DNA from: a virus
Length of the DNA: 35,718 bases
Reading direction: 5' to 3' (one strand)
Virus record (IMG/VR): IMGVR_UViG_3300022928_000068
Location: 1 to 35,718 of that record
Shown here piece after piece: positions 26,766-33,864 of the stretch. Both the position numbers and the translations under genes were made by a program. Position 1 is the first letter of the stretch. Each line of letters starts with the position of its first letter. The notes below the pieces were generated by a model, which was given only the letters and a program-made list of their open reading frames with translations, was not told the DNA's origin and did no database searches.

Positions 26766-27009
26766 AATTATACATCCTACATTTGGTAATCTACAAGAGA
26801 AAGTTTTTGAGGATTCTATACAATTTAAGATTTACCTTAAAATGGTACATTCTTGTTTGGAATTAAAACAAGACCTCACAACATCTAATGGGAATGATTT
26901 TCTTCTCCATATTCCTTACGATGTTCTTAAATGTTCGATTATTATGGGAGAGGCACAAACAGTAAGTTTGGCTGAATATGCAATTCAAAAATCTAAAATG
27001 GAAAAATAA
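26752..27009 (+). CDS. Small phage protein of unknown function (85 aa)
   Basis: I prefer ATG 26752 (MKIVKIIHPTFGNLQEKVF), which has the TATTATG start context common in this genome; an ATG 15 bases earlier is in frame. The product is soluble with mixed composition and no motif I recognise. It overlaps the upstream gene by 14 bases and the downstream gene by one base (TAATG), so it belongs to the same operon. Confidence 0.6.
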   Translation: MKIVKIIHPTFGNLQEKVFEDSIQFKIYLKMVHSCLELKQDLTTSNGNDFLLHIPYDVLKCSIIMGEAQTVSLAEYAIQKSKMEK

Positions 27010-27377
27010 TGGTAAAAATAATTAATAATTTATGGAGTATGATTAAAATGATTATCGTTTTAATCTTTATGTTAGTAGGTGTTCACTTTGTAGGAACTGA
27101 GAAACTTGTAGAAGTGGGTCTTATTTGTCTTGGATTCTATCTTACATATAAACTCATAGATTTAGGTTATTTGTACCTTAAAAATAAGATAAACGGTTTT
27201 AAAACGAAAGAAACTAAAGATTCTAAAACTGTTAAGGTTAAAGAAGAAATTAATCCTGAAATTAAATATATTGAAGGACTGATTAATGATATAAAAAAGA
27301 AAACTAAAAAGAGTGTAAAAGATAAAAATACTTTAGACCTTTTAGGTATTAAACTAAAACAATTAAAGCGTGTATAA
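27009..27377 (+). CDS. Membrane protein with cytoplasmic Lys-rich tail (122 aa)
   Basis: Two hydrophobic segments, residues about 12-28 (MIKMIIVLIFMLVGVHFV) and 35-56 (VGLICLGFYLTYKLIDLGYLY), precede a tail of about 65 residues that is rich in lysine and helical (INDIKKKTKKSVKDKN). By the positive-inside rule the tail should be cytoplasmic. Function unknown. It overlaps the preceding gene by one base and the following one by 8 bases. Confidence 0.68.
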   Translation: MVKIINNLWSMIKMIIVLIFMLVGVHFVGTEKLVEVGLICLGFYLTYKLIDLGYLYLKNKINGFKTKETKDSKTVKVKEEINPEIKYIEGLINDIKKKTKKSVKDKNTLDLLGIKLKQLKRV

Positions 27378-27561
27378 AGTTGGGGATTATGTAATACCAA
27401 AAGATAGTAAGACTATCAAGGTAATACAGGAGATAGAGGAGATTGAAAATCAAGTAATCATTTACATGACTGATAATAGTTCTTATCATATTAGTCAAAT
27501 ATTAACCTTAGATGAGGTAGTAAAAAAAGATAAACATTATAAAGAAAGTTTTAAAATATGA
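27370..27561 (+). CDS. Small phage protein with GTG start (63 aa)
   Basis: A 63-residue product read from GTG at 27370, with YKVGDYVIPKDSKTIKVIQEI, a strand pair (NQVIIYMTDNSSYHIS) and a short charged tail. The pattern suggests a small SH3-like barrel. It overlaps both neighbours by 4-8 bases. Function unknown. Confidence 0.58.
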   Translation: MYKVGDYVIPKDSKTIKVIQEIEEIENQVIIYMTDNSSYHISQILTLDEVVKKDKHYKESFKI

Positions 27562-28037
27562 GTGAAAAAAAAGAAATAGTAGGATTTACTGCGGGTAATT
27601 TCGATTTGATACACCCTGGTTACATTTACACATTTGAGAGCGCTAAAAAACATTGTGATAAATTTATTGTATTCTTACAAAGAGACCCATCACTTCATAG
27701 AAAATCTAAGTATAAACCAGTGGTTCCTTTATATGAAAGGTATAGAACATTAATGGCTATTGAATATATTGATGAGGTTTATGTTTACCAAACTGAAGAA
27801 GAGTTGTATGAGTTAATTAAATTTTTTAAACCTGATGTGAGAATTTTAGGTGAGGATTATATTGGTAAATCTTTTACGGGGGACGACTTACCTCCCAAAG
27901 TAGTCTATACTACACGAGCACACGGATGGTCGACTACCAGAATGAAAGACATGATTGCGATGCAGACAATCAAACAAAACCCCGAAGTAATCAAAGATGC
28001 AAATTATTTTGAACGTAAATTAGGAATGGATGATTAA
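27558..28037 (+). CDS. Cytidylyltransferase-like nucleotidyltransferase (HPGY variant)
   Basis: A 159-residue member of the HxGH nucleotidyltransferase superfamily (glycerol-3-phosphate cytidylyltransferase/TagD-like), enzymes that activate a phosphorylated substrate with CTP or ATP. GNFDLIHPGYIYTFESAK at residues 13-30 is the signature loop, but the second His of HxGH is Tyr22. WSTTRMKD at 124-131 corresponds to the family STTxIKxR element. The central VVPLYERYRTLMAIEYIDEVY and RILGEDYIGK segments also fit. Loss of one His could lower or alter catalysis. Inference: supplies an activated sugar or polyol for surface or DNA modification, perhaps with the GT11-like transferase. It overlaps both neighbours by 4-8 bases. 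Confidence 0.8.
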   Translation: MSEKKEIVGFTAGNFDLIHPGYIYTFESAKKHCDKFIVFLQRDPSLHRKSKYKPVVPLYERYRTLMAIEYIDEVYVYQTEEELYELIKFFKPDVRILGEDYIGKSFTGDDLPPKVVYTTRAHGWSTTRMKDMIAMQTIKQNPEVIKDANYFERKLGMDD

Positions 28038-28236
28038 AAAAGTATTAAGTTCAAGTAAAGTAGAGGTTAGTGATGACATTAAACACATGCCCAATCAAAA
28101 ATGGCATAGAATTATAAGTTTTATTAAATCAGGGATTAGAATTATTGGTTACGGATTTATACCCTTTAACTTGACAGTCGCGTGTTTCATACTTATTATT
28201 AGTGAAGTTATAGGAATCATTGAAGAAATGGTTTAG
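28030..28236 (+). CDS. Small membrane-anchored protein (68 aa)
   Basis: A 68-residue protein with a basic N-terminal half (KHMPNQKWHRIISFIKSG) and one or two hydrophobic stretches at residues about 36-66 (IRIIGYGFIPFNLTVACFIL, ISEVIGIIEEMV). Probably anchored in the inner membrane. It overlaps the nucleotidyltransferase gene by 8 bases. Function unknown. Confidence 0.6.
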   Translation: MIKKVLSSSKVEVSDDIKHMPNQKWHRIISFIKSGIRIIGYGFIPFNLTVACFILIISEVIGIIEEMV

Positions 28237-28278
28237 AGGTAAAGGAAAGATAGATTTTCCTATTAGATTAAATAGGAT

Positions 28279-28338
28279 GGTGGAGTAGTCCGATAGCCAA
28301 AGTCGGTCCCTAAAGGTGGAGGAAACTCCACCTTTTTT
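28279..28338 (+). terminator. Intrinsic terminator with an upstream competing stem arm
   Basis: AAGGTGGAG (28313-28321), a GAAA tetraloop and CTCCACCTT (28326-28334) followed by T form a strong terminator. A second GGTGGAG at 28279-28285 could pair with the same CTCCACC arm, and CCGA/TCGG (28290-28306) makes a small hairpin between them. The terminator call is firm; an attenuator-like switch is speculative. Confidence 0.75.
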
Positions 28339-28366
28339 AGTTTTGAAACTACAATTTTATTAACAT

Positions 28367-28386
28367 TCATATATTTATAATAAAAC
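28367..28386 (+). promoter_or_regulatory. Late-promoter-like motif ahead of the 99-residue gene
   Basis: ATATATTTATAATAAAAC ends 10 bases before the ATG at 28397 and follows the terminator at 28313-28338. It is a clean copy of the ATATTTAT-nnn-TAAAA motif. Confidence 0.55.
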
Positions 28387-28396
28387 ACCAAAAGAT

Positions 28397-28696
28397 ATGT
28401 CAAATATAATAATAACAGAATCTCAGTTACGTAGATTAAAATCAAATATCAAAGAAGGGTCTCATGAAGGTTCTTATATGGCCAAACAACAGTTATTTAC
28501 TATTGCAACATTAGCCTATAAAATGTGGGAACAAATGGAAGATGGTGAACAACTTGAAGATTGGATGGAAAGTAAAATAGCACAATCTGAACAAGGTTTA
28601 GTGTCTGTTGTAAAATCTTTTATGTACGATGAGGCTGAGGAAGAGCTAAAAGGTATGGAAAAACTAAATTATGATGATTTAGTTATAGGTACTTAA
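28397..28696 (+). CDS. Small acidic protein with IITES N-terminus (99 aa)
   Basis: The product starts MSNIIITESQLRRLKSNIKEG, with I-T-E and I-K-E steps like the N-termini of other probably late genes here, followed by a helical acidic body (YKMWEQMEDGEQLEDWMESK). Inference: may carry a capsid-targeting peptide that the prohead protease removes, making it an internal virion protein. No known domain recognised. It is a single-gene unit with its own promoter-like motif and a terminator at 28722-28756. Confidence 0.68.
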   Translation: MSNIIITESQLRRLKSNIKEGSHEGSYMAKQQLFTIATLAYKMWEQMEDGEQLEDWMESKIAQSEQGLVSVVKSFMYDEAEEELKGMEKLNYDDLVIGT

Positions 28697-28709
28697 TCAA
28701 AATAATTTA

Positions 28710-28740
28710 TTGACAAATAGTAACCTTTCTTCTATTTTAG
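28710..28740 (+). promoter_or_regulatory. Possible Bacteroidetes promoter overlapping a terminator
   Basis: TTGACA at 28710-28715 and TATTTTAG at 28733-28740 (one mismatch to TAnnTTTG) are offset 23 bases, as in the better promoters here. The -7 box lies in the loop of the terminator hairpin. It may drive the 70-residue gene and thymidylate synthase. Confidence 0.45.
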
Positions 28741-28756
28741 GAGAAAGGTTTTTTTA
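28722..28756 (+). terminator. Intrinsic terminator after the 99-residue gene
   Basis: AACCTTTCT at 28722-28730 pairs with AGAAAGGTT at 28742-28750, followed by T to 28756. It closes the unit of the 99-residue gene. Confidence 0.78.
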
Positions 28757-28777
28757 TACCTTAAAAAAAATAATACT

Positions 28778-28990
28778 ATGATAAAATTAACATTTAACAC
28801 AAAAAAACACACGATGGTTTTTAAACCAGATACTGATAAAAACTATGTGATGGAATATCCTAATGTGACAACCATAAAGGATGAGGATAAGTACTATGAA
28901 GTTAGACAAAAACAAGAACCTACTGGTCCTAGTGTCCCAATTCTCAGAGTACCTATACAATCAACTATAATTGAATATATACATTCTTAA
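28778..28990 (+). CDS. Small phage protein of unknown function (70 aa)
   Basis: A 70-residue protein that looks beta-rich (IKLTFNTKKHTMVFKP, YYEVRQKQE, ILRVPIQSTIIEYI). No motif recognised. It lies 2 bases ahead of thymidylate synthase, so it is probably co-expressed with it. The start is preceded by AAAAAAAATAATACT, typical of this genome. Confidence 0.6.
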   Translation: MIKLTFNTKKHTMVFKPDTDKNYVMEYPNVTTIKDEDKYYEVRQKQEPTGPSVPILRVPIQSTIIEYIHS

Positions 28991-28992
28991 AA

Positions 28993-30051
28993 ATGAATAA
29001 ATTAGACGAACAGTATAGAGATTTATTATTAACTATCTTAGAACACGGTGTTAATAAATCAGACAGGACTGGTACAGGTACTAAGTCTATTTTTGGTTAT
29101 ACGATTCGACATAACATGAAAGACGGGTTCCCACTATTAACCACAAAGAAGATGGCAGTCAAAACTATGATGACTGAATTGAAGTGGTTCTTAAAAGGAG
29201 ATACCAACATCAAGTATTTGGTTGATAACGGATGTAATATCTGGAACGGTGATGCTTTCAAAAACTATATTAGTAAGACTAATGAGTATAAAGGTAATTG
29301 GCCTGATACTATGGATGAGTTTATTGAACGAATCAAAACCGATGATGAGTTTGCTAAGAAGTGGGGGGAGTTAGGTCCTATCTATGGAGCACAATGGAGA
29401 AATTGGTTTCAAGAGGGAGAACAAATTTTTGAAGGTGAAACATTACAAGGTTATACTGAAAATAGTGTAGACCAGATTAAAAATTTAATTGAACAGTTAA
29501 AAACTAATCCTGATTCAAGAAGATTGATGGTTAGTGCTTGGAATGTTGGGGAATTAGATTTAATGACTCTACCTCCATGTCATTACGGATTTCAATTATA
29601 TACTAGACTTCTAACCGATGAAGAACGATATAATATATGGTTTACAAACAATTATATGACGGGTATGGAGAGATTCTTTGACCCTAATAATCTACCTGAC
29701 TTCGATGAAAAATATTATGAACCAACACCTAAACGAGCAATATCACTTATGTGGAATCAAAGGTCGGTTGATACTTTTTTAGGTTTACCTTTTAACATTG
29801 CCTCATACGCAACTTTACTTGAGTTAATTGCTAACGAAGTGTTTATGGTTCCTGACCAACTGATAGGTAATTTAGGTGATGTTCATCTTTATAATAATCA
29901 TTTAGAGCAGGCAAAAGAACAAATAAAAAGAAAGGGATATAAGTTACCTTCAATCCATCTTAAAAATATAAATCTACTAAAGGGAGAATTTAATTATAAT
30001 ATAGATAATTATGAGTATCACCCAACAATAAAAGCACCATTAAGTAATTAA
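28993..30051 (+). CDS. thyA: Thymidylate synthase (ThyA type)
   Basis: A 352-residue thymidylate synthase converting dUMP and methylene-tetrahydrofolate to dTMP, to boost dNTP supply in infection. Signature elements: SDRTGTGTKSIFG near residue 23, FPLLTTKK, ELKWFLKGDTNI, GPIYGAQWR, DPDSRR-type loop (NPDSRRLM), the catalytic Cys196 in LPPCHYGFQLY, NQRSVDTFLGLPFNIA and LGDVHLYNNH. Asn268 in GLPFN points to dUMP rather than dCMP, so it is unlikely to be the T4-type dCMP hydroxymethylase. It is longer than the usual about 264 residues, with extra residues after the catalytic Cys region (TGMERFFDPNNLPDFDEKYY) and before GPIYG. A dUMP hydroxymethylase is a less likely alternative. Confidence 0.95.
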   Translation: MNKLDEQYRDLLLTILEHGVNKSDRTGTGTKSIFGYTIRHNMKDGFPLLTTKKMAVKTMMTELKWFLKGDTNIKYLVDNGCNIWNGDAFKNYISKTNEYKGNWPDTMDEFIERIKTDDEFAKKWGELGPIYGAQWRNWFQEGEQIFEGETLQGYTENSVDQIKNLIEQLKTNPDSRRLMVSAWNVGELDLMTLPPCHYGFQLYTRLLTDEERYNIWFTNNYMTGMERFFDPNNLPDFDEKYYEPTPKRAISLMWNQRSVDTFLGLPFNIASYATLLELIANEVFMVPDQLIGNLGDVHLYNNHLEQAKEQIKRKGYKLPSIHLKNINLLKGEFNYNIDNYEYHPTIKAPLSN

Positions 30052-30053
30052 AA

Positions 30054-30557
30054 ATGAAATACGCAGGAATTGAATTAACAGAAGAACAAATTAAAGAAAG
30101 AAGAAGAAAATCTGATAAATACTTTGATTCATTAGGGATAAACCCTGATACTAAAGGTAATATGCACACTGAACGTATATTAGATAAAAAACCAATATAC
30201 AGACCTGAGGGTCCAATCATTAATGCAGATGCAATGATTGAAATAGATTGTTATCTTTTTTATACACATATTGAAATAACCATGCAGGTAGGTGATGATA
30301 CATATGTTTTTTATGGTAACTCAGGAGGTGTAGGATTTCCAGGTGGGATGACACAGGTTGGAGATGTTACATATTCAGATTTGGATACTTTACTTGCAAC
30401 AACTACCTTTGGAGTCTTCTTTGGTGGAGACGTTGGAGGTGGAGTTGAGGTTACATGGGGAAGTCACGGTAATTGTGTTGGAGGAGGTACTGCTGATTGT
30501 TTCCCATGTTGTGCAGGTTCTTTTGGTGGTAGCGGTAATTGGGTTAAGAAAAATTAA
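30054..30557 (+). CDS. Glycine-rich protein, VapA-like C-terminal fold possible (167 aa)
   Basis: The first 50 residues are helical and charged (ELTEEQIKERRRKSDKYFDS). Residues about 75-167 are a Gly-rich, hydrophobic beta region (YVFYGNSGGVGFPGG, GVFFGGDVGGGVEVTWGS) ending in a cysteine cluster (NCVGGGTADCFPCCAG). The YGNSGG and GGG spacing recalls VapA-type eight-strand folds, but I hold that only weakly. Function unknown. It begins 2 bases after thymidylate synthase. Confidence 0.6.
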   Translation: MKYAGIELTEEQIKERRRKSDKYFDSLGINPDTKGNMHTERILDKKPIYRPEGPIINADAMIEIDCYLFYTHIEITMQVGDDTYVFYGNSGGVGFPGGMTQVGDVTYSDLDTLLATTTFGVFFGGDVGGGVEVTWGSHGNCVGGGTADCFPCCAGSFGGSGNWVKKN

Positions 30558-30583
30558 TGAACTAAGAAACCAAAAATAGTATT

Positions 30584-30766
30584 ATGACTAAAAATAGACT
30601 TATTGAGAATATTGAAAGAGAAGATGTTTGGGACAGTGCTAAACATAATTACGCTGACACCTTACTCGAAAAATATGACAGTAAGGGAGTTAGAGATTAT
30701 CTAACCAATAAATTCAAAGAGACTGGTGATTACTATTACATCTCTATAGTTAAGAATAAGACATAA
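30584..30766 (+). CDS. Small phage protein of unknown function (60 aa)
   Basis: A 60-residue charged protein (NIEREDVWDSAKHNYADTLL, KGVRDYLTNKFKETGDYYYI) with no recognised domain. The start has the TATTATG context. The TAATG overlap with the next gene indicates an operon. Confidence 0.6.
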   Translation: MTKNRLIENIEREDVWDSAKHNYADTLLEKYDSKGVRDYLTNKFKETGDYYYISIVKNKT

Positions 30767-31158
30767 TGGAAAAAAATATAATTGATTTCATTCAAAGGTT
30801 TTATGTGATAGAGAGGAACTATAAAAATGAACTTTATATTAGGGATATTTTTGAAGATAGTATTCAAAATTACGTTATAGAGATTACACCAAAAGTTAAG
30901 TTTATATGGGGTAAAGCACAAAACGTAACAGGTGTCAATTTATGGAATAAAGAATATAGTCATATACAAAAAATAATAAGAGAAGTTTTTAGAGATAAAC
31001 AGAGTATTGGTTTTTATAAATTTATTATTGACGAGGCACATCAAGAAGATTATAAAAATATAACCATACCTCTTAAAATGGTTAAAAATGAGTTTCCAAA
31101 TCTGTATGGTGAAGAATTAGAAAAAATAATAACTGAAAATATTAAAAAAAATGAGTAA
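30766..31158 (+). CDS. Phage protein of unknown function (130 aa)
   Basis: A 130-residue soluble protein, mostly basic-acidic helices, with FIQRFYVIERNYKNELYIRD near the start and MVKNEFPNLYGEELEKIITE at the end. No motif recognised. It overlaps the 60-residue gene before it by one base and the DUF6356-like gene after it by 8 bases. Confidence 0.62.
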   Translation: MEKNIIDFIQRFYVIERNYKNELYIRDIFEDSIQNYVIEITPKVKFIWGKAQNVTGVNLWNKEYSHIQKIIREVFRDKQSIGFYKFIIDEAHQEDYKNITIPLKMVKNEFPNLYGEELEKIITENIKKNE

Positions 31159-31294
31159 CCATTTAAAAGAAACTAATATGACGTATTGGAAACATTGGAA
31201 GATAGCAATGAGTTCAGGTATTGCACTAATAATACACGCTTGGTTTCCTAATATTTTAAAGGACTACGCAAGTAATAAAATTTGTAAAAAATGA
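31151..31294 (+). CDS. DUF6356-like peptide (47 aa)
   Basis: A 47-residue protein: SNHLKETNMTYWKHWKIAMS, then a hydrophobic segment (SGIALIIHAWFPNIL) and a basic end with A-S-N-K-I. The order H-L-x-E-T-x-M-T-Y-x-x-H, then hydrophobic with H-A-x-x-P, then A-S-x-x-I, matches my memory of DUF6356, a short probable membrane family of unknown role. It overlaps the P-loop-like gene by 4 bases (ATGA) and the preceding gene by 8 bases. Confidence 0.62.
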   Translation: MSNHLKETNMTYWKHWKIAMSSGIALIIHAWFPNILKDYASNKICKK

Positions 31295-31881
31295 ATAGAG
31301 ATTATAATAGTTTAAAAGATGTTATTGGTAAATTCAATAAGATTATTGTAACAGGACCACATGGGGCTGGAAATAAAATAACCACCAAAGTAATTGCTCA
31401 TGATTTTAACTTACCTGAATTAAGAGGTGAATTTGCTTGGTCTTTAGATGAATATGAGTCAGAAGATGGAATCGTAACCTTTCATAATAAACATAAAAAC
31501 TCAAAGTATTCTTCATTTGGTCCATCACAATCTTGTCATCTACATCGAATACCTGAACAGTTAAAAGATGTTCTAGTTGTTTTTATGTATAAAGACATGA
31601 ATAGTATTGAAAGGTATTCAGATAGAAATCCTTTTGTTAAAGACCAAAGCCATCGTTATGAGTGGCAAGTCTATAGACAAATGGTTATGGAAGATTTTCC
31701 TGAAAGTGCAAACTATCTTAATAAAAGTATAGAACAACTAACGTACCATATATGGGAAAACCATCAAAGAAAATTAGTACCTAATTGGGTTGAGATTAAT
31801 CATAGTTCTTTAGAAGGTCATGAACTATGGATTAGTAAGGAGGATAGAAAGAATTTTAAAGAGTGGCAAACTACTTTTTAG
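31291..31881 (+). CDS. P-loop-like protein (196 aa)
   Basis: A 196-residue protein with an N-terminal IIVTGPHGAGNKITTKVIAH at residues 18-37. This resembles a Walker A loop, though the usual G-K-S/T order is altered to G-N-K-I-T; related phage proteins with GPQRSG-type loops resemble sulfotransferase or kinase folds. The rest has a strand VLVVFMYKDMNSIERY and a C-terminal tryptophan-rich part. A nucleotide- or PAPS-dependent enzyme is possible. The ATG overlaps the stop of the DUF6356-like gene. Confidence 0.6.
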   Translation: MNRDYNSLKDVIGKFNKIIVTGPHGAGNKITTKVIAHDFNLPELRGEFAWSLDEYESEDGIVTFHNKHKNSKYSSFGPSQSCHLHRIPEQLKDVLVVFMYKDMNSIERYSDRNPFVKDQSHRYEWQVYRQMVMEDFPESANYLNKSIEQLTYHIWENHQRKLVPNWVEINHSSLEGHELWISKEDRKNFKEWQTTF

Positions 31882-31894
31882 ATATATTTATCTA
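31879..31894 (+). promoter_or_regulatory. Late-promoter-like motif ahead of the 274-residue gene
   Basis: TAGATATATTTATCTA directly precedes the ATG at 31897 and overlaps the stop codon of the P-loop-like gene. It is a shorter copy of the ATATTTAT motif. Confidence 0.4.
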
Positions 31895-31896
31895 TA

Positions 31897-32721
31897 ATGA
31901 AACTACTTAAACTTTTAGAAAATATGGTTCACGAGCAATATACCGGTGTTGACGTTAAAATGTTTGCATTATTTTCTGATGTATTCAGTGAACTTATAAA
32001 AGGGTTAGAGTTAGGTATGATGGATGAGGTTTACGAAGATTTACGAATTAAGTATAAGGACACTAAAAAACTAATACCCTTAAATTATTTCTATGAGTTT
32101 TTAATTAAAAACGGAGACTATTTTTTACGTGATTCTGAACAATTAAGTGAAAATGACCAAACAAAATCAACACTATTTAAATATTGGGACGATAAAGGTA
32201 TTGAAGCCAAACCTATTTATCATTATCTAAATTTAGATGATAGTAATAAGGATGACCGTAAAAAGATATTATCTTACAAAATAGAATATTTTGGTGGGAT
32301 TGGGAAATTGTTTGATTTAATAAAACAAAAACTCAATATAGGTAAACCAGTTATAATTACTTCAGGAGGTTATGAAATGGAGGTATTTTTGAATGAGGTT
32401 AATATGGATATATATACCGGAAACACTAATCATCCTCTTTTCGATAATGATACATCTTATCTTGCTTATTATGATGTTGAATTTATAATTAATGAAGATA
32501 ATTCACAAGTTACACTAATGACTGACGGTGAAACTTATGATTTCAACGAATTAGGTAAAAATCCTGAACTAGCTGATTCTGTGGTTGATGAAATAGGATA
32601 TGAGATTGGTGATGTATTAAGAAATTACGTAGACGAAATAACACACCCTTATGGTTTGGATAGTGATTCTGTAGATTTTAAAGGTGTTAGTGAGGAAGAC
32701 TTCAATAGGTTAAAAAAATAG
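31897..32721 (+). CDS. Phage protein of unknown function (274 aa), LLE N-terminus
   Basis: Begins MKLLKLLENMVHEQYTG, with an L-L-E step like the other N-termini proposed as prohead-protease sites. The rest is acidic and mixed: helical in the first half, with YEFLIKNGDYFLR and KKILSYKIEYFGGIGKLFDL, and beta-rich in the middle (VIITSGGYEMEVFLNEV, DVEFIINEDNSQVTLM). No domain recognised. A late motif lies immediately upstream. Virion packaging is inference. Confidence 0.68.
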   Translation: MKLLKLLENMVHEQYTGVDVKMFALFSDVFSELIKGLELGMMDEVYEDLRIKYKDTKKLIPLNYFYEFLIKNGDYFLRDSEQLSENDQTKSTLFKYWDDKGIEAKPIYHYLNLDDSNKDDRKKILSYKIEYFGGIGKLFDLIKQKLNIGKPVIITSGGYEMEVFLNEVNMDIYTGNTNHPLFDNDTSYLAYYDVEFIINEDNSQVTLMTDGETYDFNELGKNPELADSVVDEIGYEIGDVLRNYVDEITHPYGLDSDSVDFKGVSEEDFNRLKK

Positions 32722-32752
32722 TTGATTAATCAAAATTTTTATTTTAAGTTTG
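32722..32752 (+). promoter_or_regulatory. Bacteroidetes-type promoter ahead of the 134-residue gene
   Basis: TTG at 32722-32724 and TAAGTTTG at 32745-32752, offset exactly 23 bases, fit the Bacteroidetes consensus. The ATG is 18 bases downstream. Confidence 0.7.
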
Positions 32753-32770
32753 TATAAATAAAATAACATT

Positions 32771-33175
32771 ATGCAAATTACAGAAAAAATATTTCAATAC
32801 CTACAAACTTGCACCTATCCTTTTGAAACTGTAAAAGTTGGTGATACTTCAGTATTAAGGAGTTACCCTGATATGGAAGACGTTCTAAGTTGGTTACGTA
32901 ATCAACATGTTTATATCACAGCGCTTCCATTTCGTGATGCGGATGATGGTCCTGAACTTTCATATTATTATTCGGTAATAGACCTAAATGATTTTGGGCA
33001 AGAAGAAGATATTCTCTGTGATGAAACTAACTTAGGTGTTTCTGATTTGGATTATGATACCTATGAAAATGCATTAATTTCGGGTGTTGAGAGTTACCTC
33101 AGTTATAAATCCAAAGATTTGAAATGGAAACGTGAGTTAATGTTTGGTGATAAAATTGGTGAAAAATTAACTTAA
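32771..33175 (+). CDS. Phage protein of unknown function (134 aa)
   Basis: An acidic soluble protein with YPDMEDVLSWLRNQHVYITA, LSYYYSVIDLNDFGQEEDI and a C-terminal basic end (KDLKWKRELMFGDKIG). No motif recognised. It has its own host-type promoter and overlaps the convergent minus-strand gene by 4 bases with no visible terminator. An early gene role is inference from the promoter. Confidence 0.68.
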   Translation: MQITEKIFQYLQTCTYPFETVKVGDTSVLRSYPDMEDVLSWLRNQHVYITALPFRDADDGPELSYYYSVIDLNDFGQEEDILCDETNLGVSDLDYDTYENALISGVESYLSYKSKDLKWKRELMFGDKIGEKLT

Positions 33176-33840
33176 AATTTCTCAGTTGAAATTAATTCTC
33201 TTGCTTGTTCTTCAGTATTATAAGCAAATTCCCATATGATAATACGTCTGTGTGGGTCAAATGTGAATACGGAATAAGAACCTTCATTGATTTCCCATCC
33301 TGGATGTTGACTTAATAACCTGTAACAAACATCTGACATTTGTTCTGATGTTTGAATAGTTTTACCATTCACATCATCATTTTCGTCATGGACCCATCCA
33401 CTATCACCACCAGCATCTACATTGACTTCTAAGATATCAGAGCCAACCTCTTCTAAATAATCAAAGATAGGTTTTAATTCATCAGGCTCTTCATCTTGGT
33501 CTATTACAGTTTCATTAATTTCTTCAGTATCATAAACAGTGTAAGTCCCAAATATTTCAACACTTCTAAATTCTGAGTTAATTTCAAGTTCGTAAGTATA
33601 ATACTCTGAACCCGTCTCTTCATGCCATGTGTTATCACCAACATATTCTTCTACATATTCACTTAGTTCACGTTCAACAGGAACTAAAAATGATATACGT
33701 TTACCATTCATATGATTACAGTAATAACCATCTTGATATGGGCTAAATCCCTCATCAAATTCCATTGTGGCTTTTTTACAGTTGGATTTTAAAAGTGCGG
33801 GATTAATTAAATTAAATAATACTTTATATTTCTGTTCCAT
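33172..33840 (-). CDS. Acidic phage protein of unknown function (222 aa)
   Basis: A 222-residue acidic, beta-rich protein with YYCNHMNGKRISFLVPVER, SEYYTYELEINSEFRSVEIF and VNVDAGGDSGWVHDENDD. No family recognised. A motif AATATTTATTAATAAAAG lies 5 bases upstream of the ATG on the minus strand, so it is probably late-expressed. It converges on the 134-residue gene. Confidence 0.68.
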   Translation of the reverse strand: MEQKYKVLFNLINPALLKSNCKKATMEFDEGFSPYQDGYYCNHMNGKRISFLVPVERELSEYVEEYVGDNTWHEETGSEYYTYELEINSEFRSVEIFGTYTVYDTEEINETVIDQDEEPDELKPIFDYLEEVGSDILEVNVDAGGDSGWVHDENDDVNGKTIQTSEQMSDVCYRLLSQHPGWEINEGSYSVFTFDPHRRIIIWEFAYNTEEQARELISTEKF

Positions 33841-33845
33841 AATTC

Positions 33846-33864
33846 TTTTATTAATAAATATTAG
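33846..33864 (-). promoter_or_regulatory. Late-promoter-like motif ahead of the 222-residue gene
   Basis: The minus strand reads AATATTTATTAATAAAAG, nearly identical to the copy ahead of the lysozyme gene, and overlaps the 3' end of the DUF6915-like gene. Confidence 0.52.

Noticed and set aside
28220-28288. Possible 22-residue frame from TTG (MKKWFRGKGKIDFPIRLNR)
   Set aside because: Too short, with a rare start, and overlapping the 68-residue gene and terminator region; not separable from chance, though the sequence is protein-like.
28993-30051. dCMP hydroxymethylase (T4 gp42-like) instead of thymidylate synthase
   Set aside because: The pyrimidine-discriminating residue in GLPFN is Asn, typical of dUMP-specific enzymes.
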